Shown piece after piece: positions 63,680 through 64,000 of a stretch of 64,000 nucleotides of DNA; position 1 is the first letter of the stretch, and each line of letters begins with the position of its first letter. A program made the translations under genes and the position numbers. The DNA comes from Saccharomycopsis phalli (Eukaryota > Ascomycota > Saccharomycetes > Ascoideales > Saccharomycopsidaceae), in NCBI GenBank assembly GCA_020342235.1, contig CP073212.1, positions 682,001-746,000 of the forward strand, given 5' to 3'. The notes beneath the pieces were generated by a model. That model worked only from the letters and a program-made list of their open reading frames with translations, had not been told where the DNA came from and did no database searches.

Positions 63680-64000
63680 AGACAAGGATACGGTATTGAC
63701 AGATGGCTTCATTGCAGAAATTGTACATACATTCTGGCGAATTCCCGATGGACAAAAAAACCGTGCGAATCTGGAATGTATGGTTGTTGTTGTAGTTTTA
63801 CAGACACAAATTTCACAAACAAGGTGTAAGACAATGGCATAGTAATTCTTGCAGCTAATTTCAATAATATATTCTGACAACTCTTTTTATAAATCTTTTC
63901 TCGCCAATGATTATCAGATGTTGTCAGCACAGCCTCTAACATACTGTTTCGGCATGCATAACATACATGCAGATCTCTTCCCATACTAAACTTAAGACTT
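63680..64000 (+). promoter_or_regulatory. 5' flank of a third protease copy, gene beyond the edge
   Basis: The reverse complement... orientation is inverted relative to copies 1 and 2: about 63690-63990 on the minus strand matches 13040-13316 and 9961-10075, including gggaagagatctgcatg and catctgataatcattggcga. In copy 1 the ATG lies about 155 bp downstream of the part where this window stops. The flank here runs away from a gene that would lie at larger coordinates on the plus strand... as judged from the inverted order. Confidence 0.65.

Overview
This window reads as nuclear DNA of a budding yeast (Saccharomycotina), most likely of the CUG-Ser clade. Conserved genes are dense in TTG and CTC leucine codons and almost free of CTG: I found none in CMD1 and IME2 and one in the 448-residue PLP enzyme. 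The spliceosomal introns are tiny (38-44 nt) with TACTAAC or AACTAAC branch points. LINE 3' ends, LTRs and minisatellites fill the long intergenic gaps. Proteins are given here with CTG read as Leu; if the clade call is right, those residues are Ser. Species is not determined.

Layout. 1-5.8 kb: end of an unknown gene, calmodulin (CMD1, one intron), a five-finger CCCH protein of the Red5/ZC3H3 type with two introns around a 44-nt exon, and a Ser-rich unknown. 5.8-15.8 kb: accessory block with a broken and an intact subtilisin-like protease in tandem, separated by a LINE 3' end that carries a 544-bp solo LTR. 15.8-35.7 kb: Zn2Cys6 regulator, PAM16, IME2, SDH8, a mitochondrial P-loop ATPase, ELP6 and ATM1, spaced by repeat-filled gaps. 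35.7-46 kb: a regular array of CACGTG boxes, a GPI-type wall protein, a Reg1/Reg2-like fragment, a class V PLP enzyme, a small secreted precursor and a velvet-domain protein. 48.8-53.3 kb: NAP1 and AIM23. 53.7-55.9 kb: a young, short LTR element inserted just upstream of an intron-containing tRNA-Ile(UAU). 57.4-62.3 kb: DPB11 and a large orphan membrane protein. 62.4-64 kb: LINE pieces, then an inverted copy of the protease 5' flank, which predicts a third protease gene beyond the right edge.

How the genes relate. Several conserved genes serve mitochondria (PAM16, SDH8, ATM1, AIM23, the P-loop ATPase); others serve meiosis and replication (IME2, DPB11), chromatin (NAP1), tRNA modification (ELP6) and calcium signalling (CMD1). 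I see no operon-like grouping. The most unexpected items are the velvet-domain gene, the phased E-box array upstream of ATM1, the mosaic protease pair with a predicted third copy, and the microexon with a GC-AG intron.
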